A DNA stretch of 64,000 nt from Anseranas semipalmata (taxonomy: Eukaryota > Chordata > Aves > Anseriformes > Anseranatidae): assembly GCA_013399115.1 (NCBI GenBank), contig VXAA01002186.1, positions 807,097 through 871,096 of the forward strand, written 5' to 3'. How positions within the stretch are numbered: the stretch's first letter is position 1; each line of letters begins with the position of its first letter. The notes below the pieces were generated by a model. The model was not told the origin of the DNA and did not search any database. It saw only the letters and a program-made list of their open reading frames with translations. The translations under genes and the position numbers were made by a program. Of this stretch, positions 51,371 through 61,543 are shown piece after piece.

Positions 51371-52618
51371 CTAAAATTGTCTTTCAGGATGTAGCCTTTA
51401 GTTCTTGGTTATTGCTGAAAGCGAGAATACTTGCCCATGCCTGGAACCTTTTAACGAGCTCTGCTCATTTCACCTAATAGCCTGAACAGCTCGCTCGTCC
51501 CTGGGAATCGATATTCTGGGCCAGATCCTAACTCGAGTCCTGCAACGCGCAGAGCTCTGCTAACTAATTCTTAAAATGTGAATTGTGTGTGCATACAGAA
51601 TGACATTATAATTTCCTGCCTTTTGAGTGGCTAGATGTGCAACTTTAATGTTCTCTTAATGTATTTTTAATGAGCTTTCCTAAGGCCTCTGAGTGGGAGA
51701 AACGTTAAAAAAAATCTATAATGTGGTCTAGACACTGCTCAAATGACCCTTTTCCCACAGAAATAAGAAACTCAACAGGGAATTCCTCTTCCTGAAAGCT
51801 GTGGAAGCTATGCAGCTTCTGACTTAAAGGCAGCATGATTGAAGCAATAGTTCTTGTAGAGTCCAAACTCAGTTGCTGCACGTATCACAAGATACACAGT
51901 GGATGAGGCAAGGGCTGACAGGCTACTTTATTTTTTTTTACTGTCAGCTATGTATTTATGCATAGCACAACCTTCTTCACTCTGTATATTTCAAAGTGCC
52001 AAAAAATCACACCAATTGTACTCTGCATGCTCAAAGTGCAGATTTCAGAGGTTCATGACTCAGTCAAATCAAAATCAATTTGCACCAGAACACTCAAAGG
52101 CACTTCTTACTGAGGGCCATTTCTATGCTAAATTTCAACTCTGCTTGATTTTTTTTTTTTTTGAAAGAGAGGGAAAAGTTGCAAAAAAATCTTGTAATGG
52201 TAAAAGTGGTTTTCTTCACTTCTTTCATATGCCAAATAGTTGAGCTACATTAATTCAAACAAAATTTTACCTGGCAGAGACCAGGCCAAGAAAATTTCAC
52301 TCTGAAAGGTAAAAGCACAGCTGAGTTAGAAGAAAAGCGAACTTGGAAAGTACATGAAAACTAAAATAGTCTGATCAGTAATAGCCCCAATTCACTAGCT
52401 CCACTTAAAAGGAAAATAATTCTATCATATTCCATTGTAATAATTGCAGAGAACGGGGAATATGCATCACATTTCATCATGTTCATCATTATATTAATCA
52501 TTTGGTGACATGTTATTATAATATGTAAGGATTTGATAGCTAAGCCTCACCTATGTGTTTGAAATGTAAAATCAGATCCTCATCACTGTTTTTTCCTGGC
52601 CCTGAAGCTTGCTAAAAC

Positions 52619-52965
52619 TCAGGGTATGTCTGTGAACTGCTACGCTATGAGCTGCTGCGTAGTGTGGAGGTTTCTGAGCAAGCTTAGAGGTGCGGGCTCA
52701 GTTCACTGAAGCTAGCTGAAGCAGAGCAGAGCTCTGTGCAGGCTAATTGTGGCTCAGCAGGATACTTTAGTGTATGTGGAGCTCTCTGTTGCCTTGGCTA
52801 GATTGCTTCCTACACTTTATTTAGCTAGCTCAGGTACTCCACACGGTACAGAGAGGCTCTCTGAACAAGATGAGGAATACTTGGAAGTAGCTGTTTGCCA
52901 CAGCCCCAGTCAGGGCTCTATAGTGGCTAATGACCACCAGAGAAGTACTGTCAGACGCTGTTGAA
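52619..52965. mobile_element. Candidate non-autonomous DNA transposon with internal inverted repeats
   Basis: Begins with cagggtatgtct, resembling the 'cagggtatgtctacac' terminus of sauropsid MITE-like repeats. A 24-25-nt imperfect inverted repeat is visible: gtgtggaggtttctgagcaa at 52,662-52,681 (followed by gctta) against ttagctagctcaggtactcc at 52,821-52,840 (followed by acac). A self-complementary cagagctctg also occurs near 52,728. The outer right end is unclear and no target duplication is seen. Confidence 0.35.
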
Positions 52966-53654
52966 AATCAAATGCTTCTCCCCCTCCCTCCCACCTCCGT
53001 TGCTGGAGGAAGGCAGACACAAAAAGCAATGGTGCAGCATCTGCACTAGCTGCTGATTCTTAAATGAAGGTGTCTCTAGCTGCCCATTCTGGCAGCTTTT
53101 GGCTTCCCTTCACCCCCTCTGTGGTGAAAAGGAGCTGTATCGTATCGATGTGGTAGAGGAAGCCTGCTCTTAAAGGTTTTCACGTTCTAGGTACCACCAA
53201 AGAATTACTATTGTTCATTATTTCATGCACTCCTCTGAAAGGAATATTTATTTTTGCAGGCATATGTGAAATCAAAAGCAGGATAGAGAAAACTCTTTGT
53301 ACTGTATTTTTCTGAAGAGCATACAGGCAGAGCACAAAGTCTGTGATAAAATCTGATATTAAGAGAAACTCAAACTGTCGGGATCTAAAATTTGACCTAC
53401 TTTGAAGGTTGTCCCACATAAGAGTTCAATTTACTGACCAACCAAATGTAGATGTATCGGTGTTCGTGTGCTGCAATAAAATTCTGTAAAGAACATGAAA
53501 TGTGACAATGATCTTTGAAAAGCTAGGTTATAGAAGTGATATTACAAATTTTAGTAATGCTTTAAATTAAGTGTCTTCAATATGCTTAACCTTGCATTAA
53601 ACTTAGATTTAATAAGACAGATGTGTATTAAGTACTGAATATACTTAAGGGAGC

Positions 53655-53732
53655 AATCTTGCGTTGGCAGGGGATGGACTCAATGACCTCCTAATAGTTC
53701 TCCTCCATCTCTAATTTCTATGATACTAATTG
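53655..53732 (+). mobile_element. Old CR1 LINE 3' end, short
   Basis: 'cttgcgttggcaggggatgg', 'actcaatgacctcctaata' and 'tctccatctctaatttctat' match the 3' UTR order of an old CR1 subfamily (there: 'gggatggactagatgacctcctgaggtc...ttctatgattctat'). About 75 bp, diverged. Confidence 0.7.
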
Positions 53733-54815
53733 ATTATTAAAACACTTTTATTGAGGATTGATATGTAGCTATTATATAGTTATTAATCTTACAACCCAAC
53801 TGATATTTAATTTATACATGACTGTAACACACAATGTCATTTTAGTTTTTAGAGAGTAACCCTGGAACAGTGCATTCACTGGAGCTCTGAAAAATCATGC
53901 TGGTAAATGGGGTTGGCTGTTATGGGGTTATTTGGAATTTTATGATAAAATCACACTTTGCAGGAGTGTAAGTTTACAGAGCTCCCCACATTAAAAATGA
54001 ATGTTTGCCTCGGTTACAACATTGCTCTGGAAAGACAAAGAAGCTTGTCAGGAAGGAAGGTGCATTCATTTGACTTAAATACTATGTAATGTTAATAAGG
54101 TGTAATTGCAAACAGCTAAATTTTGAGTATTTTAAAGGTAATCTCACTATCTCAATTTTGGAATTGCAAAGAAATTTCCCAAAAGTATGAGAGTGAAGAA
54201 AATGGTGCAGGGATTTTGAACAATTAAAATTCATTTCATTGAACGTTTGGCTAGGCAAAAAGCAGAAGTTTTGCAGAGCTGTGTTATTAATTCAACTTGT
54301 ATATGCCTAGGGCCATGGCTCATAATGGCATTCCTTTCTTTTTAACAGACTGTCAGGATTTTCAAAGGACATCTAGAAAGCCATAAGTGCCTATTTGTTG
54401 GATGTATTTCTCATACCCTAAAGGCTTTCTTTGATATGGACTGATCTTTTACATTTATGGATGGAAGCTGCATTAGAAAATGCCCTTTGTGAAAACCTGA
54501 AATATCTCCAGAGTTGCAAACATCTGATTTTTGGCTAAGGAAGTATGAAGTGTGTCAGAACTCTGAGTGCTTTTTGAAACAGGATTTTCAAATAATTAGC
54601 AGCAAGCAAAAATATGAATAAATGCAAAACCTAATGCAAATATATAATAATGCTTGAAAGTTCCTAGTTACTTTAAATGACAGGGGGAGGGAGATATTTC
54701 TTGATTTGCTCTTAGGATTTTGAGGTTCTTGTGCCTACTATGTGATAAATATTTACATTCAACATATGCTTTTTGATGTCAAAAGTGTAACAACCAAGTT
54801 TTGTTTTTCAAGCAG

Positions 54816-55043
54816 AAGGCTGGAATGCAGATGGAAAGGGCCCTAATGTCTGGGACACATTCACCCATCAGGGAGGAGATCGAGTTTTCAAGAACCAGAC
54901 TGGTGATGTAGCTTGTGGCAGCTACACTCTGTGGGAGGAAGATTTGAAATGTATCAAACAGCTTGGATTGACTCATTATCGCTTTTCTCTTTCCTGGTCA
55001 CGTCTGTTACCTGATGGGACGACAGGTTTCATCAACCAGAAAG
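54816..55043 (+). pseudogene. GBA3: GBA3 pseudogene exon 2 (well preserved)
   Basis: Open throughout: with the G carried from exon 1 it reads [76 protein letters not shown]. It is almost identical to vertebrate GBA3 and includes the GH1 substrate-site blocks THQ and H-Y-R-F-S-x-S-W-x-R. The acceptor ttttcaagcag|AAGG is plausible. The 3' boundary predicted by phase with exon 3 is at AAAG|GCAATT (55,044), a GC dinucleotide instead of GT. Without splicing, the frame reads on to a stop at 55,136. Confidence 0.92.
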
Positions 55044-56270
55044 GCAATTGTTTCTTAAAAATAGAAGGTTGCAGCTTTAATTCAAGGTTATTGCTGCAGT
55101 CTGGCATAATTAATCCAGTATGCTATTCTGCAGCGTAGCTTTGAAATTGCAACTTTTTTCAGAGTAATTATGGGATGATTTTTTATAGGTTTGCAACAAC
55201 TTACTAATTAATATTCTAGATCCCTTTGGATAGCACAATCTTTTGGGATAGGATTAGTGTTATGTTTCCTATGTATTTTTGCTTACTTCAGTTTAATTGT
55301 AACTCTAAATCATTTTGCTTCATCAGAATGTTTTTAGTTACAGGAATCCTAGCCATGAGGATATTTTTGGATGGCTTACAATAGACAAATCTTTTATTTG
55401 GCAAATACATTTAGATAGTTTATCAGTATACTCTAATGTACTGAATTTCACGTTAACTGTTTTACGCTAAGAAGGATATATTTTTTTCCAGATATTTTCT
55501 TTAGACAGTTAGAGGGGATTCTTCAGACTCAGCTAGGAACTGTGTCTGTGACAAACACAAGACAGCTTCTGCTCTGAAAAGAGTTTTCACAATCTCAGCA
55601 GACAATGTAAGAGTGTAAGTGTAAAGGGATACAGCACATAAACAGCTGGCCGAATTGCTAGATGTTAGGTATACAATTTGTTGCACATCTGATTTCTTTA
55701 TTTTAATTCCATTGGGATAGACTTGGGGAAAGATGAAGGTGACTTACTAGGAAAAGAAAGGAAATGGCAGCATTCCCTGCAGAAAATAGGGAATGGAAGA
55801 AGAAGAAATAAAGAGAATTGTGAAGTATAAAAGCAAGTGAAGCTGAACCAGAAAGGATGGGAGAATCAAAGCAGTTGGCTGAGGTCTCCTGTATGCTGGG
55901 AGGATAATGTTGCATGGAAAACACGCAAAGTAGATTTGGATAAACCTCTGAATCTCAGCTCTGTCTTTGACTTCTCAATTCTACCGAAAAGATATACACC
56001 TTTGCACTTCTGGGGCAGTGTTTGCCTTGGCAATTCTTTTCTTCCACTGGTTTGAAGATTGCGAAGATGGAAGGCTTCAGAGGGAAAAGAATTTTTAGAA
56101 AATGATCTTCAGGTTGTTCTGATCTGTACTAGGAAGCAGAAGCAGTATTTTTCTGCAGAATTTTGGTCATGGAGAGCTTGGCTGTTCAATAGGCAGCGGT
56201 CTGTCCTCTGCATCCTGCAGATTATATTCTTCACCAGAGAGCAAAGGAGCCTTTGTTTCAGGAATTTGGG

Positions 56271-56271
56271 N
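56271..56271. other. Single undetermined base (N)
   Basis: An isolated n following gggg, with no bearing on coding sequence. Confidence 0.95.
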
Positions 56272-57487
56272 ATTTTCCCCTGCAGAGCATGACTGCAAAA
56301 AACGTGCCAGCATCCCGTAGAGGCTTGAACGGAAGCCTTCCCTTTGCCACCAAAATTTACAATATGCGGCCCACTTTTACTAGCACAGCTTGTCCTTCCC
56401 TTGGAATGCTTTTTGTGGTACATTGAATTTAAATTTGGCTGAGTCCTTGTGGTTTCTTCCCTGTACTGATATTCCTTCAGCTAGTGCTGCAGGCACTTTG
56501 CAATGCCGCAGAGCTGCCCACTGAATGGGCTTTGATTTTTAGACATCAGAGTGGGAGATAGCAAGCAGACATTTGGTAAGGAAAGCTAACATTTTGACAA
56601 AACTCAGCTATAATTTCAGAAAATGTTCACTTGATCCCCAGTATAAGCAGTTGCCTGATTAATATTATGAACTTTACATTTAGCGAAAGGGCATTGGAGG
56701 AACTCCAAGTAGGCCAGCTTTCATTAGGCAGGAGTTCACTTCTCTTGTGCAGTGATCTGTTGAAGCAATTGTAACTGCCTAGCACGGAAAGGCCATCATC
56801 TTCTATATAAACATTTTTACAAAGAGCATGTGAAGAATTAGAAAGCTTAGAGCAATGTCCTTTCAGATAAGATCATTCACACCAAGAGATTCACTACCAA
56901 TTTCACACCTAAAACAGAGAACATTTGAAAACCTTTAAAACCGTTCTGTTTCCAACTCAGTGGGGGTGGGGTCTTTTAAAGCAGCAATGCTGTAGGTGTC
57001 TTGTTCGTGGAATGTGTCAGGACCAAGTTTATTTTTGAAGTATTTTGGCATGATTATTTGTGCCCTAGACGCTGCCCTGAGCAGAAGAGGTTAGGTGCTA
57101 AACGCTAGGTGCAGGTGTGGAGGAGGACAGAAGCAGTAGGCATGGGGCTGTTAGGTCTGGGAGGGTTTGGTGTTCCGCCTCACTTCAGCATTAAGGTAGG
57201 GAATCAAGATGGAGAGAGAAAGATGATAGAAAGGAGAAAAGAAGAATCCTTCACTTTACAGTGACAAAATGCTCCTTAATCCCAGAGTCTGTAATCCCAG
57301 AATTTTGGGATGTCTCCAAAAAACCCTTATCTACACATTTTCTCTGGAAGAGTTTTCTTCTGCGTTTCTGCTTTTAGCTAACCCACAGATACAACCATGA
57401 AAACTAAATCAAGCTACTCTGGAAGGAATGACACAATCTGGAATTTAGAATTGACATTTATATCTTTCAGGGTTGCAGTTAGATTTC

Positions 57488-57518
57488 TTTCTCTCTCTCT
57501 CTCTTTTTTTTTTTTTCC
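57488..57518. repeat. (ct)n / poly-T microsatellite
   Basis: tctctctctctct followed by a run of T. Simple sequence inside the intron. Confidence 0.85.
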
Positions 57519-59971
57519 TAACACAAAGGATAAATCTTTTCCAATATTGGTGTTTAATTGAGATGTAAAAAATGAATGATAGCTGGTTGAGTTTAAATGT
57601 TATAAATTGTACAGAGTAATTTATAATTTGAAAATTAGAATAGGAAACCCTATTGTCTTCTAGGTGAGCATTACTTTCAACGTGGTAGAATGGGGTTATG
57701 TACTAGTGGAGGATATTTTTTCCTAGATTAAATTTATGTAGTAAAACTTTGCAGTCCCACCAGCAACAGTTAATACACAGCTAGTCCCTCCGAAGTTAAA
57801 TGGGTTGCTGTTCAAACATAACAGAAACAAACTGTATTTGCACCTAATTGGTTGCAAATTACAAGAATTTTCTTCTCAAAAATTACAATTCTGATATATT
57901 CCTTGCCCTTTTATGTGGGTGCATTCTCAGGCACACGCATGTATCTCCTCAGAATTTAATGAGTTCTTCTGGTGCTGTGCCTGGAAGGAAAAGCAAACTA
58001 CCTGTGAGATTTATTGTGAATTACTTTGTAAACAAACTTATTCAGTCTTGCTGTGCTAAAGCATGTGTATGCACCTGTTTGTTTACGAGAAGGCACTGTC
58101 TAAATATGGGGGTCATAATTGATTGCTGCAGTATATGCTGCTTTAAAAAAGCCATTTGACACAAATCCTTAAAATCAGTCATTTGAAGTTAGGATAATTT
58201 GAAGTCTAATATTGATACACACCAAGCTGGACCTACAGGCCGCTGGGAATATATAGTACAATATAGTACAGACATGTTTATTAATGAACCAGTTTCCTGG
58301 TTTGGATTTAAAAAATCTCTGGTTCACACACTGATAATAATAATACAAACCGTACATAATCTCCTAAACCTACATTTTGTTAACCTATGCAGCTTAGTCT
58401 TCCTTTCTTCCTCCTCCTCCTTTCTGCTGCGTTCTCAACTTTTTTAGGACTTTTTCAGTTTGGGGGGGGGTCTCAATACAGCAACTCCTGGGATAGACAT
58501 TTCCTAAGCAGCTATGTCTTATTAGGATATGTGGGAATCTAAGACACATAAACTCTCAATGAATTTTAGGTTTCTAAGGTTCTAAGATTCTTAAACACTT
58601 TGGTATATTTACCCCAAGTCTCTGAAGGAAAGGCTGTCTGATTTCTAAATTCTACCAGCATTATGGAGACCTATTCCTGGCTGGAACCTCTTAGCTTAAC
58701 AAATAATAATTCAAGGCCTCTGTTGGTCTTTTCCAATTACCTCACTAAACCAGATAGTTCTAGTAAAAGAGCAGGCTAATTGATACTCTTTGAACCAGAG
58801 CTTATGATGTGTTTTGCTGTATCTAGTGTTTTCAGAAGGCTTAAAAGCAATGTAGCTGTGATTGGATTTAAGCAAAATTAAAAATGCTTATATGAGAGCT
58901 TAAGGTATTTTGATATTTAAACTTGCAGTGAACTCTGAGCAGCATAAAAATAGTCCTCTAGGAAACATATTCATGTCAGCCAGTGCTAAATCTGAACAGA
59001 AGGTGGATTCCTTTTAAGCCTCTAGAAATGCATCCCCAGTGCTGTCCGCCTTTAACAGTGCATACAAGAAATTGTAGTTGAACTCTGTCTTATCAACAGG
59101 GGACAAGAAAGGTTGGAAGTCACGAGATTTTAGAAAGGTGAGCTAATTCATTCTTGGAACCAGAGGGATTGAGCAGTCTGCATAATGGTGGTGTAAAAGG
59201 AAGGGAGTTGGTTTCTTGGATAAAGTATTGCCAAGCCGTTCAAGTTGGTAGCTAAACAGACCAGCACCCTAAACTGCACCTAAAATCCACCAGAGTCCCA
59301 TGAAAAGCCATAAATGTAATGTAGGTCTGGTAAGATGCCCCATCTAATGAGGGAATGATTGAATTCACACCATCGCAAAGTATGTAGTGCATTGGCAGTA
59401 TCTTCTTTGTCTTGATGTTGGCATGGAGAGTGATGGAAAACAGAACAGCCTAGAGGAAGCAGTTTACCCAGCTAACCTAATTCAAATCATAAGAGATCAG
59501 CTTGGTTACCTTGCTGAATGTGGCACTAAACTTTTTAAAAGATACAGTTCTCAAGGAGAGAAATACTTTTCATTAGAACAAATCTACCTGTCAGACTCTC
59601 AAGTGTCAGGATTTTTCCAATGCATTTTGGTCTTGTACAAGCAGCTGGGCTGCCATTCAGGCATTTTAATGAAAGGATTATATTTTCATGTGACCAGCAC
59701 CCATCAGAATTATGTTTCTCCTGGGGAGTTGCTGTCCACTGATCTATTTTGAAAATTTGCATCCTCATTTCATTTTATGTGCCTGAATGGAAGATGCTGT
59801 GTGCCGAGCATTTTTGCCAACTCCAGGGTCTTGTAACAGTAGTCAGCATGCAGTTGAGAGAGAATGTTTGCATCTCATAACAGACAAAAATGTGCAGTGA
59901 GGTTTCTTCATGTTTTAAAATGTAATATATCTAATAAGTTAACCCTTTCATATTTCTTTCAATGTTTTCAG

Positions 59972-60759
59972 GAGTCAATTACAACAACAAAATCATTAAT
60001 AACCTGGCAAATGGCATCCTGCTCACTGTATCACTTTGACTTACCACAGTATTTACAAGATGAAGGTGGCTGGAGATCTGAAAAGATCATTGAGACCTTT
60101 GATATTTATGCAAAATATTGCTGCAGAGCATTCGAAGACTGAGTGAATCCGTGGATCACTATTAATAAGCCTTATGTTGTTGCTGTAGATGGTTGTGAAA
60201 AAGGTATAGCCCCAGCTGCAACAGAACCTGGTACCAGAGCTTACAAGGCAGCTCATAGTATGATAAAAGCTCATGCTAAAGCCTGGCACAGTTTCGATAA
60301 CGTAATTGGAGAAAACAATGTGGACTTGTGCTTATAGCTCTGAACTCAGATTGGCAGCATGTCTACAAATTCTGTAGTGGGTCAAAAAGCATCTGAAGGG
60401 TACCTGTCCTGTACCTTAGATAGATTTGTCAGAACAGTATTTACTGATGATAAATACCCAGTCATCATGAAGTCCCAGATTTCTGCAACACGTTCAGTAT
60501 TTTGAGCTGATTATCAAGGTTACTGATCACCAAGGCTTCTGGAATTTAGTAAAGAATAAAAATGATGGTCATGAATACTGCTGACTTCTTTGCTCTGAAC
60601 TATTTCACTTACGACCAAGAAAATACAGACAAGAAGCTAAATGTCTCAATGGCCCATGAGGGTGAACAAATAATGGATCCTTCCTGGCCTGTCGCAACTG
60701 GGAGTTTATGGCTGGCTGTAGTACCATGGGGTTTACACTGACTTCAGTATTATATCAAG
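59972..60759 (+). pseudogene. GBA3: GBA3 pseudogene exon 3 (multiple lesions)
   Basis: Acceptor tgttttcag|GAGTC. The expected frame reads [14 protein letters not shown], then loses frame (about 8 nt missing relative to human, 60,016-60,030). It continues in another frame as [20 protein letters not shown] and [19 protein letters not shown], then TGA at 60,140 where human has Arg. Next come VNPWITINKPYVVAV (acid/base Glu to Lys at 60,167-60,169), YKAAHSMIKAHAKAWHSF, and TAG at 60,335. Later, in shifted frames, NSVVGQKASEGYLSCTLDRF, DDKYPVIMKSQISATRSVF and TGA at 60,503, then NTADFFALNYFTYDQENTDK and VVPWGLH with TGA at 60,739. The donor AAG|GTATGA is intact. Similarity to GBA3 is clear along the whole exon. 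Confidence 0.9.
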
Positions 60760-61419
60760 GTATGACATAAGGCTCACAGGACTATTTAACCAGTGTTAGC
60801 TGGCCAGTGAGGGGATCTGAGAGTCCAGTGAGTAATATGGGTGATTTGTTTTTTTGAGGAGTCCATCTGGATGGCATAAGACATTGTACAATATATAAAT
60901 AAACAAGTCACCTTGGGATTCTTAATTTAATTTTGCATGCTATCTATAAAGAGTAGAAGCCTTAGTGTTTTCCTATTGCGTTTGTACTTGATAGCTATTT
61001 TACAGTGTGAAATGATACACCAGTGTTATATCATCTTTTGAACTCCAGAAATGATCTTTGTGATGCCAGCAGTAAGGCATTCCTGGCATGCATCTACTCC
61101 TGGCAATGGGACATGTGGTGACTGCCAGTACCAAGGGGTTAAGGAGCAGTGACAATAAGCAGATGCTAATGTAGGAAAGATATTTTAGTCTTCTCATTAA
61201 AATAAGTCATTTCACTGTCTTCATGGATATTTGCACAGTTTTGCTTTTCCATTGTTAGTCATAAAAGGTCAGCTCGTGGAAAATTAAGTTAATAGGGTCA
61301 GTGCAATTTGATGAAAACTAGTTTTAGTTTGTAGCTTAGAAAAGATAGAGGGTAATGCATCTGATTTTATGGGCTTTCTTACATCTGTTCTGAATAAAAC
61401 TTCTGCTCTCTTGTTCTAG
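60760..61419 (+). other. GBA3: GBA3 pseudogene intron 3
   Basis: About 660 bp between the donor GTATGA and the acceptor cttgttctag. Plain intronic sequence; no repeat recognised. Confidence 0.75.
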
Positions 61420-61543
61420 GATACATATAATATCCCTATAATTTACATCACTGAGAATGGGTTTTCCCAAAGTGACCTTGCTCTACTTGATGACAGTCAA
61501 TGATGGGAGTATTTCAGGCTGAATTTACAGGAAATTTTATAAG
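61420..61543 (+). pseudogene. GBA3: GBA3 pseudogene exon 4 (nucleophile motif present)
   Basis: Reads DTYNIPIIYITENGFSQSDL then ALLDDSQ, TGA (61,501-61,503, where human has the Arg of QRWEYF), then WEYFRLNLQEIL and TAA at 61,540. The ITENG block carries the GH1 catalytic nucleophile Glu (codon 61,453-61,455) and is intact. The donor AAG|GTACCA follows. Both stops lie upstream of the missing C-terminal exon. Confidence 0.9.

Larger units (their letters stand above)
50631..54815 (+). other. GBA3: GBA3 pseudogene intron 1
   Basis: Non-coding sequence between the first two recognised exons. It contains a gtgtgtgt/gggggggg tract near 50,870, a MIR-like SINE at 51.14 kb, a palindromic repeat at 51.33 kb, a candidate inverted-repeat transposon at 52.62-52.97 kb and an old CR1 end at 53.66 kb. 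The remaining stretches show nothing recognisable. Confidence 0.75.
55044..59971 (+). other. GBA3: GBA3 pseudogene intron 2
   Basis: Non-coding sequence between exons 2 and 3. It includes an undetermined base at 56,271, a tctctctc/poly-T tract at 57,490-57,517, an atatagtac direct repeat near 58,252 and an unexplained 121-codon ORF at 59,387-59,752. I recognise no transposon or RNA gene here. Confidence 0.75.
50558..61543 (+). pseudogene. GBA3: GBA3 unitary pseudogene (cytosolic beta-glucosidase, GH1)
   Basis: GBA3 is the cytosolic broad-specificity beta-glucosidase (Klotho-related protein) of glycoside hydrolase family 1, a retaining TIM-barrel enzyme acting on glycolipids and plant glucosides; the human protein is about 469 residues. 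Four exons in the right order and phase are recognisable: 50,558-50,630; 54,816-55,043; 59,972-60,759; 61,420-61,543. Exons 1 and 2 are open and highly conserved. Exons 3 and 4 carry stops and frameshifts: TGA 60,140, TAG 60,335, TGA 60,503, TGA 60,739, TGA 61,501, TAA 61,540, plus a deletion near 60,016-60,030. The acid/base Glu of TINE reads Lys (60,167-60,169), while the nucleophile in ITENG (codon 61,453) is intact. No ATG start and no C-terminal exon were found before 64,000. No intact GBA3 copy occurs in the window. It lies head-to-head with ADGRA3, as in mammals. Human GBA3 itself is listed as a gene/pseudogene, so loss is plausible. Confidence 0.9.
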
